This document shows positions 43,675 to 52,493 of a stretch of DNA of 64,000 nt, one piece after another (the stretch's first letter is position 1; the number at the start of each line of letters is the position of its first letter). Where the stretch lies: the NCBI RefSeq assembly GCF_002929705.1, contig NZ_PJIN01000003.1, positions 558,001-622,000 of the forward strand, written 5' to 3'. A program made the position numbers and the translations under genes. Source of the stretch: Arthrobacter sp. N199823. Lineage in GTDB: Bacteria > Actinomycetota > Actinomycetes > Actinomycetales > Micrococcaceae. The notes under the pieces were generated by a model that had not been told where the DNA came from, did not search any database, and worked only from the letters and a program-made list of their open reading frames with translations.

Positions 43675-44382
43675 TCACTGTATTTCACTGTGCTCGCTTG
43701 CGGCCCCCAGCTGAATCCACGCCGACGGTGTCAACGCGTAACCCACGGGTATATCCAAGGTGTCGTGCGGTAGCGAACCAGCCGGAACACATTCGTCGTC
43801 GTAGACCATGGCGGCCAGAGGACTGTTTGCGGCACGGGGCAAGAACCTGTCGTAGTAGCCGCCGCCTTGGCCAAGTCGCACTCCCGCCGTATCCACAGCA
43901 AGCGCCGGAACTATGACGGCCCGAATAGCCGACGCGACCGATTCCGGAGCGGTCGACCCCGACACCGACTCTCCGGCTGCTGTGCCGGATGCGGCCGTCA
44001 GCGACTCAAACGGGAGGCGGAGACCACGAGGCTCCATGACTGGTGCCAAAGAACTCCTGACGAGTTCGGCATCCGGGTGCCATAGGACCCAGCTGAGCTG
44101 GAAGTCGGGTTCACAAACGGGCACGTAGACGGTGTAGCCAGCCTCTGCGCAGGCGATGAGAAGGCTGCGCGTGGGCGGTTCCTGACCGGTTGACAGGTAG
44201 GCGCAAACAACACCTCCCGGGTTTCCATCGTCCAACATGGCCAGCCATTCCAGTGTGATCTTAGACAACTTGGCGCCATCTAAATCAACCGTGCTGGCCG
44301 TTGAGGCGGGAGTGGCGCGTGCCCGGCGTCGGGCACGAATGTGGGCACGCAATGCAACTTTGTCCATGATCATGAGGCCCAT
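43675..44382 (-). CDS. 5-formyltetrahydrofolate cyclo-ligase
   Basis: Converts 5-formyl-THF to 5,10-methenyl-THF with ATP. 235 residues; N-terminal basic stretch (LRAHIRARRRA), VPVCEPDFQLSW and the ATP-binding signature VRLGQGGGYYDRFL near the C-terminus. Internal Ala/Ser/Thr-rich insert (TAASGTAAGESVSGSTAPE) is not typical. The ATG at 44382 is given; ATGs at 44373 and 44367 are in frame. Divergent from galU. Confidence 0.9.
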   Translation of the reverse strand: MGLMIMDKVALRAHIRARRRARATPASTASTVDLDGAKLSKITLEWLAMLDDGNPGGVVCAYLSTGQEPPTRSLLIACAEAGYTVYVPVCEPDFQLSWVLWHPDAELVRSSLAPVMEPRGLRLPFESLTAASGTAAGESVSGSTAPESVASAIRAVIVPALAVDTAGVRLGQGGGYYDRFLPRAANSPLAAMVYDDECVPAGSLPHDTLDIPVGYALTPSAWIQLGAASEHSEIQ

Positions 44383-44456
44383 CCATTCAGAAAGAGGTAA
44401 CAGCCTTCAAGGTACTGTAGCGAGGTTTTTTGGGGGAGTTCGGTTACCCTTGGGGC

Positions 44457-45359
44457 ATGACTTCTGCACAGCATGTACGTAAAGCGGTAATTCCTGCAGC
44501 CGGATTGGGCACCCGATTCCTGCCTGCCACCAAGGCTATGCCCAAGGAAATGCTGCCCGTTGTTGATAAGCCTGCCATTCAGTACGTGGTTCAGGAAGCC
44601 GTCAGCGCCGGACTGACGGATGTTTTGATGATCACGGGCCGTAACAAACGCGCTCTGGAAGATCACTTTGACCGTGTTCCAGTCACCGAGCTCCTGCTGC
44701 AGGCAAAGGGCGATACCGAACGCCTCGCAGCCGTGCAGCACGCCACCGACCTCGGCGAGATTCACTACGTCCGTCAGGGTGACCCCAAGGGCCTAGGTCA
44801 CGCAGTGTTGCGTGCCAAGACTCACGTGGGGAACGAGCCGTTCGCTGTTCTGCTCGGTGATGACCTGATCGATGAGCGCGATGAACTCTTGACCACAATG
44901 ATCGAGGTTCAGGAACGCACCGGCGGTTCTGTGGTGGCCCTGATCGAGGTGCCCAAGGACAAGATTTCTTCCTACGGTTGCGCTGACATGACTGTCATCG
45001 AAGGCGAAGACTATGTTCGGGTCAACCACTTGGTGGAGAAGCCCGCAGTGGAGGATGCGCCGTCGAACTTGGCAGTTATTGGCCGCTACGTCCTGCACCC
45101 GGCCGTCTTCGAGGTTCTGGAGAACACCGCTCCGGGGCGAGGAGACGAAATTCAGTTGACGGATGCGCTGCAGACCTTGGCCACCATGGAGGGTGAAGGC
45201 GGCGGCGTCTACGGTGTTGTATTCTCCGGACGCCGTTACGACACCGGAGACAAGCTCAGCTACCTCAAGGCTGTCGTTACCCTGGGTTGCGAGAACGAAG
45301 AGCTGGGTGCGGATCTGCGCGAGTGGCTGGGCGAGTTCACAGCCGACCTTCAGGCCTAA
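44457..45359 (+). CDS. galU: UTP-glucose-1-phosphate uridylyltransferase
   Basis: Makes UDP-glucose for cell-envelope glycans and galactose metabolism. 300 residues with the nucleotidyltransferase signature AAGLGTRFLPATKAMPKEMLP, LGDDLIDERDE (metal site) and VEKP segments. The start ATG is 7 bases after TACCCT, without a ribosome binding site, so the mRNA is probably leaderless. The GNAT gene starts 4 bases after the stop. Confidence 0.97.
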   Translation: MTSAQHVRKAVIPAAGLGTRFLPATKAMPKEMLPVVDKPAIQYVVQEAVSAGLTDVLMITGRNKRALEDHFDRVPVTELLLQAKGDTERLAAVQHATDLGEIHYVRQGDPKGLGHAVLRAKTHVGNEPFAVLLGDDLIDERDELLTTMIEVQERTGGSVVALIEVPKDKISSYGCADMTVIEGEDYVRVNHLVEKPAVEDAPSNLAVIGRYVLHPAVFEVLENTAPGRGDEIQLTDALQTLATMEGEGGGVYGVVFSGRRYDTGDKLSYLKAVVTLGCENEELGADLREWLGEFTADLQA

Positions 45360-45363
45360 ATTC

Positions 45364-45975
45364 GTGTGGGGACGGGCCATCTGGCCAGTAACGTTGGAAT
45401 CCGGCGATTTGATCCTGCGCCCCATCAAGATTCGCGATCAGGGGGAGTGGACGCGGGTCCGCACACGCAATGCGGCGTGGCTGGAACCCTGGGAAGCTAG
45501 CAGCCCCGCGGGCCCGAGCCAACTCCCCACCTATGCGGGGATGGTTCGCGTCCTGAACCAGCAAGCCAAGGACGCTGCGGCGTTGCCGTTCATCATCACC
45601 GAGCGGGTCCCGGGGTTGTCCAAACCGGCCATTGTTGGGCAGCTGACTGTTTCCTCGATTGTCTGGGGATCGGCCATGTCGGCAACCTTAGGTTACTGGG
45701 TGGACCAGGACCGGGCCGGCCGGGGCATTGTGCCGACGGCAGTTGCCATGGCGACCGACCACTGTTTTCAGGCGTTGGGGCTGCATCGGATGGAAATTAA
45801 CATTCGCCCGGAAAACGTTGCAAGCCTCCGGGTTGTGGAGAAGCTGGGCTTTCGTGACGAAGGATTGCGTCCGCGGTACCTGCACATCAATGGTCGGTGG
45901 GCAGATCACCGCAGTTTCGCGCTGACGGCCGAGGAAGTCCCTGAAGGGATTCTGGCCCGCTGGCTGGCTCGATGA
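45364..45975 (+). CDS. GNAT acetyltransferase, RimJ/RimL-like
   Basis: 203-residue acetyltransferase likely acting on a protein N-terminus. Family marks: LILRPIKIRDQGEWTRVRTRNAAWLEPWE, the acetyl-CoA loop (LGYWVDQDRAGRGIVPTAVAMA, a Q/RxxGxG/A variant), and the conserved NIRPENVASLRVVEKLGF. The galU reading end supplies the translation context; I chose the GTG at 45364, 4 bases after the galU stop. Confidence 0.92.
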   Translation: MWGRAIWPVTLESGDLILRPIKIRDQGEWTRVRTRNAAWLEPWEASSPAGPSQLPTYAGMVRVLNQQAKDAAALPFIITERVPGLSKPAIVGQLTVSSIVWGSAMSATLGYWVDQDRAGRGIVPTAVAMATDHCFQALGLHRMEINIRPENVASLRVVEKLGFRDEGLRPRYLHINGRWADHRSFALTAEEVPEGILARWLAR

Positions 45976-46194
45976 TTCCGTCAGTCACGATTCGCACATT
46001 TCAACGTAGCTAGCACGCAGAGCATGGCTGGTGAGACTCCGTGCGTCCCGCAACGTAAGAAATGACAGTTTTTACGGCTTGGGTGGCGACACACCGGCAG
46101 TAATGCTGGAAGGGGCATGTTTCACCTTTAGGGTTGAAATGTGGCCGGACGCGCGCAGTCGGTCCACCCAATCCAGCAGTTGCAGGAGACGTCA

Positions 46195-47001
46195 ATGGAA
46201 AGCATTACTTCCGACGCCCACACCCACGTGGAGCCGGGACCTTCATCAGCTGTGCCCTCGGAAGCAGTGAAACCGCTACGCATCCGATGGGGCAGGACGC
46301 TTTTTGCCTGTGTGGGTTTACTGGCTCTCTTGACCGCCGGCATTACAGGCGCGTTGAACGTTTTCTCTCTTGGCTCGCAGGCTCTGGCATGGACCTCCTT
46401 GGCAGTTTTTGCTGGCGTCATTGTTGCCCTTCGCTTCCTCGCTGTGCGTGATCAGACGGCACGTCGGAACGCCCGCAGTGCTGCCATTGCGGCGACTCGG
46501 GCTGAGGAAGAAGAATCCACTGTTGAGGCCCCTGAGCCTCGGGAAACTACACTTTTCGACCGCGCAGAGGGTGCCGAACCCGCCCCGGTGCAGAAACCGC
46601 TTACAGCTGAAGAGCTGCGCGCGGCAGCCATGCGCGTGGCTGCTAAGGGCAGCGCCGATGCCAAGCTGGCACATACCCAGACGCTGGCTGAAGGCGAACT
46701 GGAAACTGAAACGTGGGAGCCCGTTGAGGTTCCCGTTCCCGGTTATGTGACGGCCGCCCGAGCGCTGAGCTTGGAGAAGCCGCTGAATCTGCCGGAGGCG
46801 CCAAAGTCCGCTGGTACCTCCATCAAGGCTGATCAGGCCGGAGTAGGAACTGCCTCGGGTCATGTAGGGGTGGCAGCCGTTCCGGATGCTCCGCTGGAAG
46901 AGGGCCAGGCTCCTGCGAAGCCAGTGTCGCCTGCGGTTGCCGAACGCAGCCAATACGCCTTGAATAACTTGGATGATGTCCTCCAGAGGCGCAGAGCCTA
47001 A
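46195..47001 (+). CDS. Hypothetical two-helix membrane protein
   Basis: 268 residues. Two predicted helices (about 38-57 and 62-80) near the N-terminus, then a long charged Glu/Ala/Pro-rich cytoplasmic region ending NNLDDVLQRRRA. Family not recognised. AGGAG lies 7 bases before the ATG at 46195, so I prefer it over the GTG at 46141. Ends in a terminator. Confidence 0.8.
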   Translation: MESITSDAHTHVEPGPSSAVPSEAVKPLRIRWGRTLFACVGLLALLTAGITGALNVFSLGSQALAWTSLAVFAGVIVALRFLAVRDQTARRNARSAAIAATRAEEEESTVEAPEPRETTLFDRAEGAEPAPVQKPLTAEELRAAAMRVAAKGSADAKLAHTQTLAEGELETETWEPVEVPVPGYVTAARALSLEKPLNLPEAPKSAGTSIKADQAGVGTASGHVGVAAVPDAPLEEGQAPAKPVSPAVAERSQYALNNLDDVLQRRRA

Positions 47002-47017
47002 CTTTTCATACTTGTCG

Positions 47018-47047
47018 AACAGCCGGGTCCTTTGGGCCCGGCTGTTT
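47018..47047 (+). terminator. Rho-independent terminator
   Basis: AACAGCCGGG (47018-47027), 9-base loop, CCCGGCTGTT (47037-47046) overlapping a TTTT run. Confidence 0.85.
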
Positions 47048-47077
47048 TGCTGTCCTTTCTGGCGTACTGTGAGCTCC

Positions 47078-47899
47078 ATGGTGTTGATCGCAGTGGCGGG
47101 AGGAACCGGGTTGGCCGGACGGGCCGTGGTGGCCCATGCCGTTGCCGCCGGGCATCAGGTGCGCTCGTTGAGCCGGTATTTGCCCGCACTTGAGAAACGG
47201 GTGCCCGGCGCCGAATATATCTCGGCCGACTTCCGCGCAGGCACAGGAGTGAGGCCGGGCTTGGCGGGCGTGGACGTGCTTATTGAAACGCTCGATGCCC
47301 GCTCCGGGGCCGCGTTGCGGGCGCTGCCGATTATGTCAGTTGCCGTGCTTGATGCCGCGGCCAAGGCGGGAATTTTTCGATGCGTGCTGCTGACCATTAT
47401 TAACGCAGGGGAGTGCGCCAATGGGTACTACCAGGCCCAGGCTGCGCGTGCCCTCAGCTACAAAAAATCGGGCATGTCCACCACTGTGGTGGAGGCTGCC
47501 CAATTCCACAACTTAGTAGCTGGGATCTTCTCGACAGGAGCCAAAGTGGGGGTCATCCCGTCCTTCAGAGGGGTTTCCTTCCAATCACTTTCGACGCCGG
47601 ACCTGGCGGAAGTCCTTGTGACGCACGCGTTGCGTGACGGAGCCGAAAAGCGCCTCGTGTTTGCTGGCGGGCCGGATGTACAGTCGATGCAACAGATGGC
47701 CCAAGCTTGGAAGTCGGCCACCGGCAGTAAGTCCGTTGTAACGCCGCTGCCGTTACCTGGTTCTCTCGGTGTATTTCTGAGAGCGGGGAAGAATTTGCTT
47801 CCTGACCTTTCTGCCGGGCCTGTGGGTACCGGAGGGGGAGAGGTTGTGCTCGGTTCCGTGGGGTTCGGTGAGTGGCTGGCCGGCCGAGCCACGGCCTGA
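47078..47899 (+). CDS. NAD(P)-binding protein, NmrA/atypical SDR type
   Basis: 273-residue Rossmann-fold protein: VAVAGGTGLAGRAVVAHAVAAGH is the dinucleotide-binding site, followed by a sugar-epimerase-like body without the YxxxK catalytic pair (NGYYQAQAARALSYKKSG lies in place). Likely an NAD(P)H-sensing or reductase protein; function unknown. The ATG is 7 bases after TACTGT, suggesting a leaderless start. Separate from its neighbours by terminator and tRNA. Confidence 0.85.
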   Translation: MVLIAVAGGTGLAGRAVVAHAVAAGHQVRSLSRYLPALEKRVPGAEYISADFRAGTGVRPGLAGVDVLIETLDARSGAALRALPIMSVAVLDAAAKAGIFRCVLLTIINAGECANGYYQAQAARALSYKKSGMSTTVVEAAQFHNLVAGIFSTGAKVGVIPSFRGVSFQSLSTPDLAEVLVTHALRDGAEKRLVFAGGPDVQSMQQMAQAWKSATGSKSVVTPLPLPGSLGVFLRAGKNLLPDLSAGPVGTGGGEVVLGSVGFGEWLAGRATA

Positions 47900-48014
47900 A
47901 CGTAGGCCACTCAAAGTGGGCCGGGGCGCCTTTTGGGCCTGATTTTGTGCGTTGGGCCATCGCGGGTTTATTCTGGAAAAACCACGCCGAGCTGCAGCAA
48001 TGCGAGACGAGTTT

Positions 48015-48087
48015 GGGGCTATGGCGCAGTTGGTAGCGCGCTTCGTTCGCATCGAAGAGGTCAGGAGTTCGAATCTCCTTAGCTCCA
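48015..48087 (+). tRNA. tRNA-Ala(CGC)
   Basis: Cloverleaf of 73 bases: acceptor GGGGCTA/TAGCTCC (one G-U pair), D arm GCGC...GCGC, anticodon stem CTTCG/CGAAG with loop TTCGCAT, anticodon CGC at 48048-48050, T arm AGGAG/CTCCT with TTCGAAT. The CCA at 48088-48090 is encoded. Decodes GCG. Confidence 0.97.
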
Positions 48088-48102
48088 CCAAAAAGTCCTC
48101 CT

Positions 48103-48128
48103 GCCGCGGAGGCCAGCCGCTCCGCGGC
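48103..48128 (+). terminator. Hairpin downstream of tRNA-Ala
   Basis: GCCGCGGAG (48103-48111) pairs with CTCCGCGGC (48120-48128), loop of 8 bases. No T-tract follows, so it may aid 3'-end formation rather than act as a classic terminator. Confidence 0.55.
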
Positions 48129-48253
48129 ACTTAGTGGCGTAAAGGCGGCTGGCGCCTACAACCCGCAGAGGTCGGCGTAGAAGCGCTCCGTGCCCATCTT
48201 CTGAATACCAAATCAGTCGCAAAGAATCCATTGTCTTTCCAAAAAACCGGGTA

Positions 48254-48280
48254 TATCGTTAGGTATCGGTAAGTATCGTT
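48254..48280 (+). promoter_or_regulatory. Three 10-bp-spaced TATCG repeats upstream of padR
   Basis: TATCGTT at 48254, TATCGGT at 48264 and TATCGTT at 48274, one helical turn apart, ending 23 bases before the PadR start. Likely autoregulatory operator. Confidence 0.55.
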
Positions 48281-48303
48281 CGCGATTGATTAAGGAGAGC
48301 AAA

Positions 48304-48846
48304 ATGCACAATTCATTCCCTGCAGGTGGATTCATGGGCAATAACTTTGACGGCATGTGGCAGGCCGTGGAGGAGTTTCGCTCGCGATTCGAAAAACCTT
48401 CCGGAACCCGCGCTGGCCGTGGAGAGCTGCGTTCGGCGGTGTTAGCTCTGCTTGCCGAACGGCCCATGCACGGCTACCAAATCATCCGTGAAATTGAAGA
48501 GCGAAGCAAGGGGAGTTGGAAGCCCAGCGCCGGTTCCGTTTATCCAACACTCCAGCTGTTGGCTGATGAAGGCTTGGTCAGCGCAGAGGAGTCCAACGGT
48601 CGCAAAATCTACTCGTTGACTGACGCCGGCCGGTCCGACGTCGCCAGTTCTGAAACGAAAGCACCTTGGGACTCCGCCAGCCCGGCATCGGTTGGTGGCT
48701 TCGCGGCGTTGCCTAAGGCAGGGGTGGAACTCGCTCAAGCCGCGGCCCAAGTGGGGCGCACCGGTTCGCCGGAACAGGTTGAGGAAGCCGTTCAAGTACT
48801 CAAAGAAGCACGGCGCCGGCTCTACTCCATCCTCGCCCAGGACTGA
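48304..48846 (+). CDS. PadR family transcriptional regulator
   Basis: 180-residue regulator with a central PadR winged helix (AVLALLAERPMHGYQIIREIEERSKGSWKPSAGSVYPTL signature, about residues 50-90), a flexible N-terminal extension and a C-terminal Ala/Val-rich helix. AAGGAGAG is 6 bases before the ATG. It is separated from the ABC1 kinase gene by only 4 bases, so they are co-transcribed. The drug exporter that follows at 50.7 kb is a plausible target, since PadR proteins often repress such pumps. Confidence 0.93.
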   Translation: MHNSFPAGGFMGNNFDGMWQAVEEFRSRFEKPSGTRAGRGELRSAVLALLAERPMHGYQIIREIEERSKGSWKPSAGSVYPTLQLLADEGLVSAEESNGRKIYSLTDAGRSDVASSETKAPWDSASPASVGGFAALPKAGVELAQAAAQVGRTGSPEQVEEAVQVLKEARRRLYSILAQD

Positions 48847-48850
48847 CTGG

Positions 48851-50557
48851 GTGACCCCGGTCCGTCGGAAGGAACCAAAGCCCGGCGCCGGTCAATACCG
48901 TGCCCGCTCCCGGAGGATTCTGCGGTTTGCGGCGTGGCATTTAGCGGTGACGTGGTGGTTTGAACTCGTTCTGCCGCGCATCGGACTTGGCAAGATTGCC
49001 GAACGCAATCGTGCCAAGCGGATGCGGCGCTTTGCACAGCGATTCCACGACTTGGCGGTGGAACTCGGCGGCTTGATGATCAAGGTGGGGCAGTTCATGT
49101 CCTCCCGACTTGATGTGCTCCCGCCGGAGATCACTGCAGAACTCGAAGGGCTGCAGGATGAGGTGCCACCTTTCCCGTTTGCCGCCATCCGGGACTTGGC
49201 CGAGGCTGAGCTGGGTGCCTCGCTGGGCACGCTGTTCGCATCGGTGGATCAATCACCCATTGCTGCCGCATCCCTCGGCCAGGCGCACCGAGCCTGGCTT
49301 CGTCCCGACGATGTTGCTGACACGGGACTGAGCGCTGTGGTGTTGAAGGTACAACGGCCGGGTATTGATGAAATCGTCGAGGTTGATCTAGCCGCGCTGC
49401 GCAAAGTGGGCCGCTGGCTAAGTCATGTGCGTCTCGTGTCCGACCGGGCAAACGCGCCTGCCCTGGTTGAAGAGTTTGCCAAGACCAGTCGCGAGGAGAT
49501 CGACTACCTCAATGAAGCGGCCAATTTAGAGCGCTTTGCTGCAGACTTTGCCAGCGACGATCGGGTAAGCACTCCCGCGGTGGTCTGGGAGCGGACCACG
49601 CGCCAAGTGCTCACGCTTGAAGACGTCACGGCCATCAAGATTACTGACTCCCAAGGGCTCCAAGCGGCCGGTATAGATCCGGCCAAGGTTGCCCCTGTCT
49701 TTGCTGAAATTATGTTTGAGCAGTTGTTCACGAATGGCTTTTTCCATGCGGATCCGCATCCCGGGAACATCTTCATTACGCCAAATCCCGAGCCGTCGCC
49801 GGATCACCCCTGGACCGTGACGTTCATCGACTTCGGCATGATGGGCGAGGTGTCGGCTAAGACGCGTAGCGGTCTGCGGAAGCTGCTGATCGCGGCTGCG
49901 GGCCGTGACGGTAAGGGGCTGGTTGCGGCGATCAGCGATGTGGGCGTGCTGGTGCCGTCTGCCGATACCGCTGCGCTTGAGCGGGCCATGACCGAACTCT
50001 TTGCCCGGTTTGGCGGGATGGGTTTCGCGCAGTTGCGAGATGTGGACCCGCATGAATTCCGCGAGTTTGCGCTGGAATTTGGTGACGTGGTCCGCTCACT
50101 GCCGTTCCAATTGCCGGAGAACTTCTTGCTCATCATCCGGGCAATGTCCCTGACCTCTGGCGTGTGCAGCTCTTTGGATCCCCAATTCAATTTGTGGGAC
50201 TCGGTGGAACCCTTTGCCGCACAATTGCTCCGTGATGAGCGCGGAAACCTGGTGCGTGACGTCGCCAAGGAAGCGTTCGGCGTCGCATCTCTCACCTTGC
50301 GCTTGCCTAAGCGCGTAGATGCGTTACTGACCCGGGTGGAGGAAAGCTCTCTGCCGGTGACCAATCCTCGCTTGGAGCGACAAATGGCCCGGCTGATCCG
50401 CACCACACAACGTGGGGTATCCGTCGTCGTATTTGCCGCATTGATCATCTCCGGATCGGTGATCAGAGGCGACAGTGAGGTAATAGGCAACGTCCTGATG
50501 ATTGCTTCTGCAGTCCCGTTGCTACATGGGCTGTGGGTAGGTCGGTCGCGTCTGTGA
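48851..50557 (+). CDS. ABC1/AarF (UbiB-like) kinase family protein
   Basis: 568 residues; ABC1 kinase-like domain with the KxGQ motif (IKVGQFMSSRLDVLPPEITAEL), the Ala-rich loop AAASLGQAH that replaces a P-loop, FHADPHPGNIFI (catalytic HxDxxxGN) and IDFGMMGE (DFG). A hydrophobic pair near the C-terminus (about 520-560) suggests membrane anchoring. In UbiB-like proteins the ATPase supports isoprenoid-lipid metabolism; the substrate here, perhaps menaquinone-related, is unknown. I chose the GTG at 48851, 4 bases after the PadR stop. Confidence 0.92.
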   Translation: MTPVRRKEPKPGAGQYRARSRRILRFAAWHLAVTWWFELVLPRIGLGKIAERNRAKRMRRFAQRFHDLAVELGGLMIKVGQFMSSRLDVLPPEITAELEGLQDEVPPFPFAAIRDLAEAELGASLGTLFASVDQSPIAAASLGQAHRAWLRPDDVADTGLSAVVLKVQRPGIDEIVEVDLAALRKVGRWLSHVRLVSDRANAPALVEEFAKTSREEIDYLNEAANLERFAADFASDDRVSTPAVVWERTTRQVLTLEDVTAIKITDSQGLQAAGIDPAKVAPVFAEIMFEQLFTNGFFHADPHPGNIFITPNPEPSPDHPWTVTFIDFGMMGEVSAKTRSGLRKLLIAAAGRDGKGLVAAISDVGVLVPSADTAALERAMTELFARFGGMGFAQLRDVDPHEFREFALEFGDVVRSLPFQLPENFLLIIRAMSLTSGVCSSLDPQFNLWDSVEPFAAQLLRDERGNLVRDVAKEAFGVASLTLRLPKRVDALLTRVEESSLPVTNPRLERQMARLIRTTQRGVSVVVFAALIISGSVIRGDSEVIGNVLMIASAVPLLHGLWVGRSRL

Positions 50558-50600
50558 CTCCTGCGCCAAGACGAAAATACCAGGTCTTGATTAGTTAGCC

Positions 50601-50642
50601 TAGCTAGTAATAAGATGAATGTAATATACATTTATCTAGCTA
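50601..50642 (+). promoter_or_regulatory. Nested palindromes upstream of drug exporter
   Basis: GATGAATGT-AATAT-ACATTTATC (50614-50636, 8 of 9 pairs) inside outer TAGCTAG (50601-50607) and CTAGCTA (50636-50642). It ends just before the exporter start and is notably AT-rich; probable repressor site of the ATGT/ACAT type. Confidence 0.55.
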
Positions 50643-50660
50643 TTGGTGATGGTGGAAACT

Positions 50661-52289
50661 ATGCAGACGAGCTCGAAGAGGAGATGGATTGGGCTGGTTT
50701 TTATCAGCCTTGCCGTCTCCTTAATCATTGTTGATTCAACCATTGTCAACGTCGCCATCCCTGCCATCGTGGATGATTTGGGGGTCACTTCAACCCAGGT
50801 CCAGTGGATTCAAGAGTCCTACACGCTGGTGTTCGCAGCGCTGCTATTGGTCTTTGGTGTTCTTGCCGACAGATTCGGTCGGCGCAGACTTTTGCTGCTC
50901 GGTGTCATCATCTTTGCTTCAGCCTCAGTCCTAGCTGCGTTGAGCCAAAGCGGTGATTTGCTGATTGGTTCGCGTATTCTCCAGGGCATTGGCGGCGCCA
51001 TGGTCTTGCCCACTACTCTCTCCATCATCAATTCCACGTTCCGAGGCAAGGAAAGGGCGCTGGCCTTTGCCATATGGGGTTCCACCATTGGTGGCATGTC
51101 AGCCGTTGGTCCTTTGCTGGGCGGATGGCTGACCACGTACTTCTCGTGGCGCTGGGCATTTGGCATCAATATCCCGCTGGGCATCATCATTGTCATCGGA
51201 GTACTCCTGTCCGTGGATGAGTCCTCCGATAGCAGTTCCAAGAAAGCCGTTGATTTTGCTGGCGCGGCGCTCTCCATAGTGACCTGCGCGGCGCTTGTTT
51301 TTGGGCTGATCGAAGGCCGAAATTACGGCTGGTTGCTAGTCAATAACCCCTTCAGCGTGGGCGGCTGGACGTGGCCCTTTGAGGTTTCGCCGGTTCCGTT
51401 AGCCTTTGTCATCAGTGTGCTGGCTGGTGTCATTTTCGTGAAGAACGGACGTGCGCGTGCGCGCCGGGGAGCCGCTACGCTGCTGGACTTCAGCCTCTTT
51501 TCCATCCCCTCCTTCCGTAACGGCAATATCGCGGCCATGATCGTGAGTATGGGCGAGTTCGGGATCATCTTGTCCCTCCCGATCTGGCTCCAGAACGTCT
51601 TGGGTTATTCGGCACTGCAGACAGGACTTTTGTTGCTTCCGCTGGCTGCCGGATCCTTCGCGGCCAGCGGCTTTGCCGGTGCCTTCGGCAACAAGATCAA
51701 ACCGGTGACGATTGTCCGGGTAGGCATCGGGCTGGAAATCATTGGTGTGGCTTTATTGGGTGTGATGATCAGTTCCAACACACCGTGGGGAGCCTTTGTG
51801 CCCTTCCTGTTTATTTACGGTTTGGGCGTCGGGCTCGCTACGGCACAGCTCACAGGAGTGGTCCTGAAAGATATTTCTCCGTTGAAGAGTGGACAGGCCT
51901 CTGGGACTCAAAGCACGGCCCGGCAAGTCGGTTCCGCCTTGGGTATCGCTATTTTGGGAACAGTTTTGTTCAGCACGGCCACGGTGCAGCTAGATAATTC
52001 CTTGAAGGATCAAAACCTGCCCCAGGCGGTGCGAGACAAGACTGTGACCGCAGTGGTGGAAAGTTCAGGAGCCTATATCAGCGTCCTGCAAAAGGATCCG
52101 GCCAATCAGGCTGTTGCGGAGGCTGCTCGTGAAGCGTTCTCCAACGGAACTAAATACTCCGCGTACTTCGCCGCCGGATTCCTGACCTTGGGCCTGATCG
52201 CCACTGCGTCCTTGGGTGGGGGAGGGCCCAGAAGAGACCCTGCCCGGGGAATGGACGACGACGTCGAAGAACCCGCTACGCCTGCCTGA
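50661..52289 (+). CDS. DHA2 family MFS drug exporter
   Basis: 542-residue, 14-helix proton-driven exporter of the EmrB/QacA family. Motif A LADRFGRRRL, motif C GPLLGGW with the upstream SAVGP, and motif D1 (IIVDSTIVNVAIPAI) at the first helix. Between helices 13 and 14 it has an extracytoplasmic loop (SLKDQNLPQAVRDKTVTAVVE) typical of the QacA group. I chose the ATG at 50661, with GGTGGA 5 bases upstream; TTG 50643 and ATG 50649 are in frame. Lies directly downstream of padR-ABC1 kinase. Confidence 0.93.
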   Translation: MQTSSKRRWIGLVFISLAVSLIIVDSTIVNVAIPAIVDDLGVTSTQVQWIQESYTLVFAALLLVFGVLADRFGRRRLLLLGVIIFASASVLAALSQSGDLLIGSRILQGIGGAMVLPTTLSIINSTFRGKERALAFAIWGSTIGGMSAVGPLLGGWLTTYFSWRWAFGINIPLGIIIVIGVLLSVDESSDSSSKKAVDFAGAALSIVTCAALVFGLIEGRNYGWLLVNNPFSVGGWTWPFEVSPVPLAFVISVLAGVIFVKNGRARARRGAATLLDFSLFSIPSFRNGNIAAMIVSMGEFGIILSLPIWLQNVLGYSALQTGLLLLPLAAGSFAASGFAGAFGNKIKPVTIVRVGIGLEIIGVALLGVMISSNTPWGAFVPFLFIYGLGVGLATAQLTGVVLKDISPLKSGQASGTQSTARQVGSALGIAILGTVLFSTATVQLDNSLKDQNLPQAVRDKTVTAVVESSGAYISVLQKDPANQAVAEAAREAFSNGTKYSAYFAAGFLTLGLIATASLGGGGPRRDPARGMDDDVEEPATPA

Positions 52290-52394
52290 TCGGCGCATGG
52301 TGTCATCACGTAGATAGGCCACTGTCACTTGGTCGAGGTGGGCAGGCCTAGGAGCAGTCAGAAGTATGTCTCGTCGTCTTGGGGGACGTAGGAA

Positions 52395-52426
52395 AGAAGG
52401 CTGATGCTGTTAAGCATCAGCCTTCT
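52395..52426. terminator. Hairpin between convergent exporter and FHA genes
   Basis: AGAAGGCTGATGCT (52395-52408), loop GTTA, AGCATCAGCCTTCT (52413-52426). Perfect 14-base stem in a convergent gap; likely bidirectional. Confidence 0.85.
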
Positions 52427-52493
52427 CAATGGCTTCTTGTAATCTAAGTGTCTCGGTATTCGACGAGCATGATTGAGCCTCGGGGGGCGATTG

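Noticed and set aside
46141-46194. GTG at 46141 as the start of the two-helix membrane protein
   Set aside because: The ATG at 46195 has AGGAG at the right spacing and the GTG has none.
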